A DNA stretch of 25,907 nucleotides, from contig CAMLFF010000008.1 in assembly GCA_946479185.1 (NCBI GenBank), forward strand, positions 1 to 25,907. The letters are read 5' to 3'. A program made the translations under genes and the position numbers. Each line of letters begins with the position of its first letter. The first letter of the stretch is position 1. The DNA comes from an uncultured Sphingobium sp. GTDB lineage: Bacteria; Pseudomonadota; Alphaproteobacteria; Sphingomonadales; Sphingomonadaceae. This document shows, piece by piece, positions 1 through 7,171 of the stretch. The notes under the pieces were generated by a model. It was not told the DNA's origin, ran no database searches, and worked only from the letters and a program-made list of their open reading frames with translations.

Positions 1-1
1 G

Positions 2-871
2 ATCGAGAACGTCCTCCACGAATTCTCCAGCCTTGCTGGCGTGCGCGAGGACGTGACCGACATCGTGCTCAACGTGAAGCAGATTGCGCTCAAGATGGAG
101 GGCGAGGGTCCTCGTCGTCTCCAGCTCAGCGCGACCGGCCCTGCCGCCGTGAAGGCTGGCGATATCGCCGTGACCGGTGACATCCAGGTGCTGAACCCGG
201 ATCTGATCATCTGCCACCTCGATGAGGGCGCCAGCTTCAACATGGAGCTGATCTGCGACATCGGTAAGGGCTATGTGCCAGCGGTCAACAACCGTCCGGC
301 AGATGCGCCAATCGGCCTCATCCCGATCGACGCGCTTTATTCGCCCGTCCGTCAGGTGGCTTACAAGGTCGAGAACGCACGCATCGGCCAGGAGCTGGAC
401 TATGATCGTCTCAACCTGACGCTCGAGACGGACGGCACCGTGACACCTGAAGACGCCGTGGCTTATGCTGCGCGCATCCTTCAGGATCAGTTGCAGCTGT
501 TCGTCCACTTCGAGGACGCGCTGCCAAGCGCAGCCCCGAGCAGTGGCGCAGGCGCAGGGTCGTCTTCCGACGATGGCGAGGGCGACACGAACCAGATCAA
601 CCGTTACCTTCTCAAGAAGGTGGACGAGCTGGAACTCAGCGTCCGCAGCGCAAACTGCCTAAAGAACGACAATATCATCTACATCGGTGATCTTGTTCAG
701 AAGACCGAAGCCGAGATGCTCCGCACGCCAAACTTTGGCCGCAAGAGCCTCAACGAGATCAAGGAAGTCCTGAGCTCGATGGGTCTGCGCCTCGGCATGG
801 ACATCCCAGGCTGGCCGCCTGAGAATATCGAAGAGATTGCCAAGAAGCTTGAGCAGGAACTGCTCGGCTAA
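2..871 (+). CDS. rpoA: DNA-directed RNA polymerase subunit alpha (5' truncated)
   Basis: Alpha subunit of RNA polymerase. Its N-terminal domain dimerises and nucleates core assembly, and its C-terminal domain contacts UP elements and activators. The reading frame is already open at base 2 and gives [18 protein letters not shown], matching the alpha N-terminal domain, so the gene enters from the left edge; the GTG at 41 is internal. About 289 residues are visible, so roughly 50-60 are missing compared with the usual length near 340-350. An acidic Gly/Ser/Asp-rich linker (about bases 520-590) separates the N-terminal domain from the C-terminal domain. The C-terminal domain carries the DNA-binding [13 protein letters not shown] stretch and the [12 protein letters not shown] helix-hairpin-helix segment. 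A hairpin terminator follows directly. rplQ lies downstream, but only after an unusually long gap. Confidence 0.97.
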   Translation: MENVLHEFSSLAGVREDVTDIVLNVKQIALKMEGEGPRRLQLSATGPAAVKAGDIAVTGDIQVLNPDLIICHLDEGASFNMELICDIGKGYVPAVNNRPADAPIGLIPIDALYSPVRQVAYKVENARIGQELDYDRLNLTLETDGTVTPEDAVAYAARILQDQLQLFVHFEDALPSAAPSSGAGAGSSSDDGEGDTNQINRYLLKKVDELELSVRSANCLKNDNIIYIGDLVQKTEAEMLRTPNFGRKSLNEIKEVLSSMGLRLGMDIPGWPPENIEEIAKKLEQELLG

Positions 872-892
872 TCTTGGGGCTAGCCTCAACGG

Positions 893-936
893 TAAAAGAA
901 AGAGCTCTCGCTGCAAGGCGGGGGCTCTTTCCTTTT
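893..936 (+). terminator. Intrinsic terminator after rpoA
   Basis: GAAAGAGC (898-905) pairs with GCTCTTTC (924-931) around an 18-nt GC-rich loop. An A-run precedes the stem and CTTTT follows it, so the flanks can extend the stem with one bulge. It begins 22 nt after the rpoA stop codon. Confidence 0.75.
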
Positions 937-1062
937 GTGGGGCGGGGTTGCGATCAGGTGCCTGGGGATCGTTTGGGCGCGTAAGCGTGATGGCGTGAGC
1001 GTGCAGTTCGCTCACCACCTCCGGCGCTTTCCCAACCTTCCCTCTTTCACCTACCCTCGTTC

Positions 1063-1085
1063 CTCCCGTGTATACGGGAATCCAG
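1063..1085 (+). repeat. REP-like dispersed palindromic repeat, copy 1
   Basis: CTCCCGTGTATACGGGAATC followed by CAG, with a CCCGT-GTAT-ACGGG hairpin core. It resembles the extragenic repeats of the form CCCGCG...CGGGAATCCAG scattered in many proteobacterial genomes. A second, diverged copy lies in opposite orientation at 1141-1161. Confidence 0.5.
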
Positions 1086-1140
1086 TTCTGCGGTCTGATC
1101 TCGGGCACCGGGGCGGGGGCGGTCTGATCCGATAGGTTGA

Positions 1141-1161
1141 CTGGGTCCCCGCATACGCGAG
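1141..1161 (-). repeat. REP-like dispersed palindromic repeat, copy 2 (inverted)
   Basis: Read on the minus strand this is CTCGCGTATGCGGGGACCCA plus G, the same layout as the 1063-1085 copy (CTC, CG-rich stem, GGGGACCCAG against GGGAATCCAG). The two copies face each other across about 55 nt, as in a REP doublet. Confidence 0.45.
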
Positions 1162-1255
1162 GACACGGTGGGTGCGGAATTTTGTAAGCGTGGCGCTCTC
1201 CGTCGCGTGTGGCGTCCAGAGAAGTCGCTGGCCAGAAGCGCCGATCGCACTGCGC

Positions 1256-1272
1256 CCAAGCGCGGCGCTTGG
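1256..1272. promoter_or_regulatory. Perfect 17-nt palindrome upstream of rplQ (candidate operator)
   Basis: CCAAGCGC and GCGCTTGG are perfect 8-bp arms around one G. The dyad lies 19 nt upstream of a CTTGAC -35-like element at 1292-1297, a position consistent with a protein-binding site, though no regulator is identified. Confidence 0.35.
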
Positions 1273-1335
1273 ACCATTAACACCACTTTCCCTTGACTCA
1301 TGCGGCGTAATCGGGTCTGGGCCACCGCTCAAAGT

Positions 1336-1357
1336 CCTCTTTCAGAGGCGGGTTTTT
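1336..1357 (+). promoter_or_regulatory. Hairpin plus T-run in the rplQ leader (possible attenuator)
   Basis: CCTCT-TTC-AGAGG (1336-1348) is followed by CGGG and five T (1353-1357), 70 nt before the rplQ start. It has the shape of a weak intrinsic terminator inside a leader, so it could attenuate rplQ. The stem is only 5 bp and the T-run is displaced by four bases, so this is tentative. Confidence 0.35.
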
Positions 1358-1427
1358 GGCGATGGCCCTCAACATTGCCTGGTACGGGGTTCCTCACACG
1401 GCCCCCTAACGAACGAAGGAAGATACT

Positions 1428-1853
1428 ATGCGTCATAGATATGGCGGTCGTAAGCTGCAGCGTACGTCTGCGCACCGTACGGCACTGTTCCGCAACATGG
1501 CGGCAGCCCTCATCAAGCATGAGCAGATCAAAACCACGCTGCCCAAGGCGAAGGAACTGCGTCCTTATGTCGAGAAGCTGATCACGCTTGCCAAGCGCGG
1601 TGGCCTGTCCAATCGTCGTCTGGCGCACTCGCGCCTTCTGGACGACACCCAGCTGGTCAAGCTGTTCGAGGTTCTCGGCGAGCGCTACAAGGATCGCGCT
1701 GGCGGTTACACGCGCGTTATCCGTGCTGGCATTCGTGCAGGCGATGCGGTGCAGATGGCAATCATCGAGCTCGTCGACCGTGACGAAAGCGCCCGTGGCC
1801 AGGATAGCGGCCCGGTGCAGACGGCTGACGATGAGGAGCTGGAAGCCGCATAA
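1428..1853 (+). CDS. rplQ: 50S ribosomal protein L17
   Basis: Structural protein of the large ribosomal subunit. The 141-residue product starts [18 protein letters not shown], the invariant L17 N-terminus. It continues with the conserved [19 protein letters not shown] segment and the [14 protein letters not shown] motif near residues 94-107, then an acidic tail (ADDEELEAA) of the kind seen in alphaproteobacterial L17, which is longer than the roughly 120-residue E. coli-type protein. The start is supported by AAGGAAGA just upstream of the ATG. A strong terminator follows, so this is the distal end of the ribosomal-protein operon. Its distance from rpoA and the leader hairpin suggest some independent control. 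Confidence 0.98.
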   Translation: MRHRYGGRKLQRTSAHRTALFRNMAAALIKHEQIKTTLPKAKELRPYVEKLITLAKRGGLSNRRLAHSRLLDDTQLVKLFEVLGERYKDRAGGYTRVIRAGIRAGDAVQMAIIELVDRDESARGQDSGPVQTADDEELEAA

Positions 1854-1879
1854 GGCTCCGCTCTATCGCAAAAGATACG

Positions 1880-1913
1880 AAACCCCGTTGGCCCGGCCAG
1901 CGGGGTTTTGTTT
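1880..1913 (+). terminator. Strong intrinsic terminator after rplQ
   Basis: AAACCCCGTTGGC (1880-1892) and GCCAGCGGGGTTT (1896-1908) form a 13-bp stem with one T-G wobble and a CCG loop, followed by a T-rich tail (TTTTGTTTTG). Confidence 0.9.
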
Positions 1914-1986
1914 TGCGCGAGTGCGGCGCGCTCGATCCGCGCAAAAGCCGCTGGCGCAATCGGGCTGATGAAAATAGGGCAGGGCG

Positions 1987-4197
1987 ATGCGCGCCGCCCG
2001 ATCTTTTGCCGTTCTGATCGCGGTGACCCTGTCTTGCCTCGCCAATGGCGCGACAGCCAAGGGGCTCGCTGAGCGCGGAGCAGAGACCGGCGCCGTCGTT
2101 ACGAGCAGCACGGTTCGCCTGAGGCCTGACCAACCCGCCCCCGCTTATCCATCCGCGCGCCGTATGGACCTGACCGAGACGCAATTCGGTGTGTCCGTCG
2201 CCGATCCCTATCGCTGGTTGGAGGGCGACGTTCGCCTCGACGCTGAGGTGCGGACTTGGGTGAACGCGCAGAATCGCTCTACGCAGGCTTATCTCAGCGC
2301 ACTTCCAGGCCGCGATATCCTGCGCGCCCGCATCTCCGCCCTTTATGCCGATGAGCGCTCGGGAACGCCGCGCAAGGCTGGCGGGCGCTACTTCTTCACG
2401 CGCAACAGCGGCGGCCAGAATTTCTCGCCGCTCTATGTGCAGGAGGGGGACGCAAAGCCCGCACGGCTGCTGCTCGACCCGAATGATTTCTCTGCGGACG
2501 GCACCGTGGGGATTGCCGAATGGCAACCCTCGCCGGATGGGCGGCATCTCCTCTATGCGGTGCAGGATGGCGGCAGCGACTGGCGGGTGCTGCGCGTCCT
2601 GAATGTGGAGCGTGGCGAGACGCTCGATGATCGGGTCGAGTGGGTGCGCTATTCCAATCTCGCCTGGCGGCATGATGGCACCGGCTTTTATTATTCGCGT
2701 TTCAACGCGCCCGAGCCCGGCCCGAGCATGCGGTTCGAGAATCAGCAACTTTGGTATCATGCGCTCGGCACGCCCCAATCCGCCGACACGCTCATCCATG
2801 CCACCCCGGGCCGCCCGCGCCTGCTCCACCGTGGGCGCGTGACGGATGACGGTCGCTGGCTCATCATCAGTTCGACCATCGGCACGGATCCGCGCGGCGA
2901 AATCACCTTGCTCTCGCTCAGCCAGCCCGGCGCGCAGCCAGTGCGGCTCGTGCGGACAATGAACCGGGAATGGCAATTTGTCGGCAATGTCGGCGATCGG
3001 CTCTACTTCCGCACCACGCGCGGCGCCGCGCAGGGCCGGCTCGTGACATTCGATGCCGTGCGGCCCAATCTCGCGCCTGCGGAGCTGGTCGCAGAGCGAG
3101 CGCAAATGCTGGTGGGCGGGGCGATGATCGGCAGCCGCATCGTGCTGGCCTATGCGACGGAAGGGCGCGTGGTTGCCGAGCTGGTCGATCTCGAGGGGCA
3201 GCCGCGCGGCGATGTGCCACTACCCGGCCTTGGCTCTGCGGCGGGCTTCAGCGGACGGGCGGGCGATCCCGAGACCTTCTTCTCCTTCTCCAACTTCACC
3301 ACGCCGCCCACCATCTATCGCTACAATGTGGATACGGGCGAGACGAGCATCTTTGCCCGCTCGGCGCTGGGCATCGATCCCGCCAATTATGTGACCGAGC
3401 AGATCAGCTATCCATCCAAAGATGGCACGCTGATCCCGATGTCGATCATCCGGCGGCGCGATCTGGCGCTCTCCGGCAAGCCAGCACCAACGCTGCTTTA
3501 TGGCTATGGCGGGTTCAACGTCTCGCAGACACCGGGCTTCTCGCCCACGCGCTTCGCCTGGATCGAGCAAGGCGGCGTGCTCGCCATCGCCAGCCTGCGG
3601 GGCGGCGGCGAGTTCGGCAAGGCGTGGCATGATGCCGGGCGGCTGCTCAACAAACAGAATGTGTTCGATGATTTCATCGCCGCTGCGGAGTTTTTGAAGG
3701 CGGAAGGCTATACCGGACCGGGGCAGCTGGCCATCGAGGGGCGCTCCAATGGCGGTCTGTTAGTAGGCGCGGTCGTCAATCAGCGGCCAGACCTGTTCGC
3801 GGCGGCGCTCCCGGCGGTTGGCGTGATGGACATGCTGCGGTTCGATCGCTTCACCGCAGGCAGCTTCTGGGTGGATGACTATGGGCAGCCGGATCGCAAG
3901 GCGGATTTCCGCAATCTCCTCTCTTATTCGCCCTATCATAATATCCGCGAAGGGGAGTCTTACCCCGCAATCCTCGTGACGACGGCGGATGAGGATGATC
4001 GCGTCGTGCCGAGCCACAGCTTCAAATATGCCGCAGCGCTGCAGCATGCGAATCTCGGCACCAAGCCACGCCTCATCCGCATCGATACGCGTGCGGGGCA
4101 TGGCTCTGGCAAACCGATCGACAAGCTGGTCGATGAATATGCCGATGCCTATAGCTTCGCCGCTTACTGGACCGGGCTGACATTACGGGCCAAATAG
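1987..4197 (+). CDS. Exported prolyl oligopeptidase family serine peptidase (S9A)
   Basis: Probable periplasmic serine endopeptidase cleaving short peptides after proline. The 736-residue product begins with a Sec-type signal peptide (MRAARSFAVLIAVTLS, cleavage likely after ANGATA). An S9 N-terminal propeller region follows, including the typical DPYRWLEGD near residues 74-82. The C-terminal alpha/beta-hydrolase domain carries GYGGFNVS, then RGGGEFGKAWH, the nucleophile motif GRSNGGLL (Ser587), DDRVVPSHSFK (Asp670) and AGHGSGKP (His705). The triad spacing matches porcine prolyl oligopeptidase (554/641/680). The start has AGGGCAGGG upstream. It stands alone after the rplQ terminator. The closest alternative is oligopeptidase B, but the GRSNGG and AGHGSGKP context favours the prolyl oligopeptidase type. 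True substrate preference cannot be read from sequence. Confidence 0.92.
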   Translation: MRAARSFAVLIAVTLSCLANGATAKGLAERGAETGAVVTSSTVRLRPDQPAPAYPSARRMDLTETQFGVSVADPYRWLEGDVRLDAEVRTWVNAQNRSTQAYLSALPGRDILRARISALYADERSGTPRKAGGRYFFTRNSGGQNFSPLYVQEGDAKPARLLLDPNDFSADGTVGIAEWQPSPDGRHLLYAVQDGGSDWRVLRVLNVERGETLDDRVEWVRYSNLAWRHDGTGFYYSRFNAPEPGPSMRFENQQLWYHALGTPQSADTLIHATPGRPRLLHRGRVTDDGRWLIISSTIGTDPRGEITLLSLSQPGAQPVRLVRTMNREWQFVGNVGDRLYFRTTRGAAQGRLVTFDAVRPNLAPAELVAERAQMLVGGAMIGSRIVLAYATEGRVVAELVDLEGQPRGDVPLPGLGSAAGFSGRAGDPETFFSFSNFTTPPTIYRYNVDTGETSIFARSALGIDPANYVTEQISYPSKDGTLIPMSIIRRRDLALSGKPAPTLLYGYGGFNVSQTPGFSPTRFAWIEQGGVLAIASLRGGGEFGKAWHDAGRLLNKQNVFDDFIAAAEFLKAEGYTGPGQLAIEGRSNGGLLVGAVVNQRPDLFAAALPAVGVMDMLRFDRFTAGSFWVDDYGQPDRKADFRNLLSYSPYHNIREGESYPAILVTTADEDDRVVPSHSFKYAAALQHANLGTKPRLIRIDTRAGHGSGKPIDKLVDEYADAYSFAAYWTGLTLRAK

Positions 4198-4313
4198 GGG
4201 CTACAGAAGCGCGGAGCGCGCGCGGTTGCGATGTTCAGCCCCTGCTCATCGCCGAGTCGCTATCACGGCAAGGTCGGCTTTGGTGCCGTCGCTCTTGAGA
4301 TGGCTTTGTTCCG

Positions 4314-4847
4314 ATGACCGTTCGTTCCAAGCTTGCCGCTGCTCTGGCTGCATCGGCGCTCGTGCTGGTTTCAGCCAGTCCCGCAGCCGCGCGCGGCTAT
4401 GACGGGCGTTGGGGCGGTCATCATCATCGTGGCCATGACAATAGCGGCGCGGTGATTGGCGCCATTTTGGGTGTGGGAATTCTCGCCGCCATCGCAACCT
4501 CAGCATCGCGCTCACGCAACGCAGATCGGTCTGTTTATCGCGGCGGCTATGATCCGCGTTATGACAATCGCGGATATGACGGCGGCTATGGCGATGATGG
4601 TGGGGTCTCTTATGCAGATGAGGATGCCGCCGTGGACGCCTGCGCGATTGCCGCGCGGGATGAAGCGACGCGCAATGGCTCTTTTGCTGAAGTGCGGGAC
4701 ATCACCAGCTCAAGGCCGTTCGGCAATGGCTGGGATGTGACTGGCGTTGTCAGCGAGCGGGTGGGCTATCGTGGGGCAGACAGTCGCCTGCGCAGCTTCC
4801 GCTGCATCTGGGATAATGGCCGGGTTGAAGGCGTGAATTTCAGCTGA
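4314..4847 (+). CDS. Exported Gly/Tyr-rich hypothetical protein
   Basis: Function not recognised. The 177-residue product has a clear signal peptide (MTVRSKLAAALAASALVLVS, cleavage near SPAAARG). A His/Gly patch (GGHHHRGHD) comes next, then a glycine-zipper-like hydrophobic segment (about residues 43-65, GAVIGAILGVGILAAIATS). After that is an Arg/Tyr/Gly/Asp low-complexity region. The folded-looking C-terminal part (about residues 100-177) contains two cysteines (DACAIAARDEA and RSFRCIWDNGRVEGV) that may form a disulphide. The overall layout resembles small envelope proteins with glycine-zipper segments common in sphingomonads. No strong Shine-Dalgarno sequence is seen. It sits between the peptidase and guaA on the same strand without obvious functional linkage. 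Confidence 0.8.
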   Translation: MTVRSKLAAALAASALVLVSASPAAARGYDGRWGGHHHRGHDNSGAVIGAILGVGILAAIATSASRSRNADRSVYRGGYDPRYDNRGYDGGYGDDGGVSYADEDAAVDACAIAARDEATRNGSFAEVRDITSSRPFGNGWDVTGVVSERVGYRGADSRLRSFRCIWDNGRVEGVNFS

Positions 4848-4964
4848 GTGATTGAGCGGGCTGCTTGAGGAAAGCAGCCTCGCTTGCCTTGCGTTGCCGT
4901 GCGCATGGCAACTTGTGGCGATGACTGGCTAGACAGGTCGAAGCGCTGGCTCTATCCGCCTGAC

Positions 4965-6533
4965 ATGTCAGCCCATCCCGATTCCATCCTCATCATCGAC
5001 TTTGGCAGCCAGGTGACGCAGCTTATTGCGCGTCGCGTTCGCGAAGCCGGGGTCTATTCCGAAATCGCGCCGTTCACGCAGGCGCTCGCCGCGTTCGAGC
5101 GGATGAAGCCGCGAGGGATCATTCTCTCCGGCTCGCCAGCCTCGGTTTGCGATGATGGATCGCCCCGCGCGCCGCAAGAATTGTTCGACAGCGGCCTGCC
5201 GATCCTTGGCATTTGCTACGGTCAGCAAGTGATGAGCCAGCAGCTTGGCGGCGAAGTGCGTCCCGGCCATGAGACGGGCGAGGGCGGCGAGTTTGGCCGC
5301 GCCTTCCTGACCGTGACCGAGCCATGCGTGCTGTTCGACGGGTTGTGGGCCGTGGGTGATCGTCATCAGGTGTGGATGAGCCATGGCGACAAGGTGACGG
5401 AATTCGCGCCCGGCTTCCGCATCGTCGCAACGTCAGACGGCGCGCCCTTCGCGGTGATCGCCAATGATGAGAAGCGTTATTATGGAACGCAGTTCCACCC
5501 CGAGGTGGTGCATACGCCGGACGGCGGCAAGCTGATCGCCAATTTCGTGCGCCATGTGTGCGGTTGCGCGGGTGACTGGACGATGGCGGAATTCCGCGCG
5601 ACCAAGATCAAGGAAATCCGCGAGCAGGTCGGCACGGGCCGGGTGATTTGCGGGCTATCGGGCGGCGTCGACAGCGCGGTGGCCGCCGTGCTCATCCATG
5701 AGGCGATTGGCGAGCAGCTGACCTGCGTGTTTGTGGATCATGGCCTGATGCGGCTGGGCGAGGCCGAGCAGGTGGTGAGCCTGTTCCGCAATCATTATAA
5801 TATTCCGCTCGTCCATGTGGATGCGAGCGAAATGTTCCTGGGCGGGCTGGCCGGTGTCACGGACCCGGAAGCCAAGCGCAAATTTATCGGCAAGGCCTTC
5901 ATCGATCTGTTCGAGGCGGAAGCCAAGAAGGTCGGCGGCGCGGATTTCCTTGCGCAGGGCACGCTCTATCCGGACGTGATCGAGAGCGTGAGCTTCACCG
6001 GTGGGCCGAGCGTCACCATCAAGAGCCATCATAATGTCGGTGGCCTGCCCGCGCGGATGAACATGCAGCTCGTCGAGCCGCTGCGCGAGCTCTTCAAGGA
6101 TGAAGTGCGCGACCTTGGCCGCGAGCTGGGGCTGCCGGACATTTTCGTTGGCCGCCATCCCTTCCCCGGGCCCGGCCTCGCGATCCGCATCCCCGGCGAA
6201 GTGACGCAGGAGCGCTGCGATATCCTGCGCAAGGCTGATGCTGTGTATCTGGAAGAGATTCGCAACGCCGGGCTTTATGACGCGATCTGGCAGGCCTTCG
6301 CCGTGCTCCTACCGGTGCGCAGCGTTGGCGTGATGGGCGACGGGCGCACTTACGACAATGTGCTGGCCCTGCGCGCGGTGACCTCCACCGACGGCATGAC
6401 GGCGGACATCTACCCCTATGACTCAGCCTTCCTAAGCCGCGTTGCGACGCGGATCATCAATGAAGTGAAGGGCATTAATCGCGTGGTGTATGATTACACC
6501 TCGAAGCCGCCGGGCACGATCGAGTGGGAATGA
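4965..6533 (+). CDS. guaA: GMP synthase (glutamine-hydrolysing)
   Basis: Converts XMP, ATP and glutamine to GMP, the last step of guanine nucleotide synthesis. The 522-residue product (E. coli 525) starts [20 protein letters not shown]. The frame is open upstream to a TTG at 4884 and an ATG at 4905, but family alignment favours the ATG at 4965. The class I glutamine amidotransferase domain has GICYGQQ (Cys84) and FHPEV (His178, Glu180). The ATP-pyrophosphatase domain has the P-loop SGGVDS (232-237). The C-terminal dimerisation domain includes [17 protein letters not shown] and ends in the family-typical PPGTIEWE. It is monocistronic by appearance, with a weak inverted repeat following and a convergent regulator gene beyond. 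Confidence 0.98.
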   Translation: MSAHPDSILIIDFGSQVTQLIARRVREAGVYSEIAPFTQALAAFERMKPRGIILSGSPASVCDDGSPRAPQELFDSGLPILGICYGQQVMSQQLGGEVRPGHETGEGGEFGRAFLTVTEPCVLFDGLWAVGDRHQVWMSHGDKVTEFAPGFRIVATSDGAPFAVIANDEKRYYGTQFHPEVVHTPDGGKLIANFVRHVCGCAGDWTMAEFRATKIKEIREQVGTGRVICGLSGGVDSAVAAVLIHEAIGEQLTCVFVDHGLMRLGEAEQVVSLFRNHYNIPLVHVDASEMFLGGLAGVTDPEAKRKFIGKAFIDLFEAEAKKVGGADFLAQGTLYPDVIESVSFTGGPSVTIKSHHNVGGLPARMNMQLVEPLRELFKDEVRDLGRELGLPDIFVGRHPFPGPGLAIRIPGEVTQERCDILRKADAVYLEEIRNAGLYDAIWQAFAVLLPVRSVGVMGDGRTYDNVLALRAVTSTDGMTADIYPYDSAFLSRVATRIINEVKGINRVVYDYTSKPPGTIEWE

Positions 6534-6557
6534 TTCAAGGCGCTTCGCGGGCTTGAA
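6534..6557. terminator. Weak inverted repeat between convergent guaA and the Lrp-type gene
   Basis: TTCAAG (6534-6539) pairs with CTTGAA (6552-6557), with an inner GCG-CTT-CGC and a GGG bulge. There is no T-run on either side, so termination here is only a suggestion from its position immediately after the guaA stop codon. Confidence 0.3.
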
Positions 6558-6580
6558 TGCCGCCACGCGTTCGTTTGTGC

Positions 6581-7045
6581 TCAAGCGCGACGTCGTGGTC
6601 GCAGGGCGTTGCGCATGGCGAAGCTGGAGCTGATGCGCGTAACGCCGGGCAGGCGCGAAAGCACTTCGCCGTGGATCGCTTCATAAGCGGCGACGCTCTC
6701 GGTGCGCAGGCGGAGCCAATAGTCGACATCGCCAGTCATCAACAGGCATTCGCGGATCTCGGGGCATTGCCGCACAGCATGTTCGAACCGTGAGAGATAA
6801 TCCTCCGATTGTCTGTCGAGCGTCACGCGCACCACAACATCGACTCCGCGATCATCATCAAGTTGTGGCCCGGTCACGACGGTGTATCCGCCGATCACGC
6901 CATGATGCTCCATCAGCTTGATGCGCCGCAAGCAGGCGGACGGCGAGAGACCCACGGCCTGAGCAATCTCGGCATTGGGCTTGCGCCCGTCCAGCCGGAG
7001 CAAGTGCAGAATGGCGCGATCGGTTGCGTCGGTGCTCCAAACCAT
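6581..7045 (-). CDS. Lrp/AsnC family transcriptional regulator (DadR-like)
   Basis: DNA-binding regulator that most likely senses an amino acid. The 154-residue product has an N-terminal winged helix-turn-helix (ATDRAILHLLRLDGRKPNAE, then IAQAVGLSPSACLRRIKLME at residues 27-46). A C-terminal RAM ligand-binding/oligomerisation domain follows (about residues 65-145), including the typical CPEIRECLLMTGDVDYWLRL. The length is normal for the family. It is transcribed divergently from dadX-dadA-ridA across 126 nt of AT-rich DNA with duplicated dyads. This is the arrangement in which Lrp-type DadR or PutR regulators control neighbouring amino-acid catabolism. Regulation of the dad genes by alanine is therefore inferred from context. 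Symbol dadR is plausible but not proven. Confidence 0.93.
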   Translation of the reverse strand: MVWSTDATDRAILHLLRLDGRKPNAEIAQAVGLSPSACLRRIKLMEHHGVIGGYTVVTGPQLDDDRGVDVVVRVTLDRQSEDYLSRFEHAVRQCPEIRECLLMTGDVDYWLRLRTESVAAYEAIHGEVLSRLPGVTRISSSFAMRNALRPRRRA

Positions 7046-7071
7046 GATCTAGTGATTTCTTTCAATAATCG

Positions 7072-7126
7072 TGCGATATGATTGCTAATTTAGCATGATG
7101 TGCGACGATTTGGCAGCTAATTTGCA
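7072..7126. promoter_or_regulatory. Lrp-type operator region of the dad promoter (two repeat units)
   Basis: Unit 1 begins TGCGATATGATT at 7072 and contains the perfect dyad TGCTAA-T-TTAGCA (7083-7095). Unit 2 begins TGCGACGATTTG at 7101 and contains the near copy GCTAATTTGC (7116-7125). The shared TGCTAATTT/AGCTAATTT cores start 32 nt apart, about three helical turns, which suits cooperative binding by a multimeric Lrp/AsnC protein. The DNA is much more AT-rich than its surroundings. Confidence 0.55.
7111..7126 (+). promoter_or_regulatory. Sigma-54-like -24/-12 match upstream of dadX (tentative)
   Basis: TGGCAGCTAATTTGCA fits the sigma-54 pattern TGGCAC-N5-TTGCA with one mismatch and the required GG-N10-GC spacing, 45 nt before the dadX start codon. 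It overlaps the second operator unit, which may explain the match by chance. No sigma-54 activator gene is in view. Confidence 0.25.
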
Positions 7127-7171
7127 GGACTGCGCGCTACGCTCGGCGTCTGGCGGAAGCAGGGGGTAAAT

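Larger units (their letters stand above)
872..1427. other. Long non-coding rpoA-rplQ intergenic region
   Basis: This 556-nt stretch has no ORF resembling a known protein. In order it holds an intrinsic terminator, two REP-like repeat copies in opposite orientation, a direct repeat of GCGGTCTGATC (1090-1100 and 1119-1129), a perfect 17-nt palindrome, a CTTGAC element at 1292-1297 with only a poor -10 about 17 nt downstream, and a small hairpin followed by five T. In most bacteria rpoA and rplQ are close neighbours. The inference is that rplQ is transcribed at least partly from its own promoter in this gap. Confidence 0.7.

Noticed and set aside
1762..3105. 447-residue minus-strand ORF opposite the S9 peptidase
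   Set aside because: It lies antisense to a protein with a complete catalytic triad and signal peptide; its translation is Arg/Ala/His-rich with no motif, as expected for a shadow of GC-rich coding DNA.
4884..4964. N-terminal extension of GuaA from a TTG or an ATG at 4905
   Set aside because: The added residues do not resemble the family, and the length and N-terminus fit a start at 4965.
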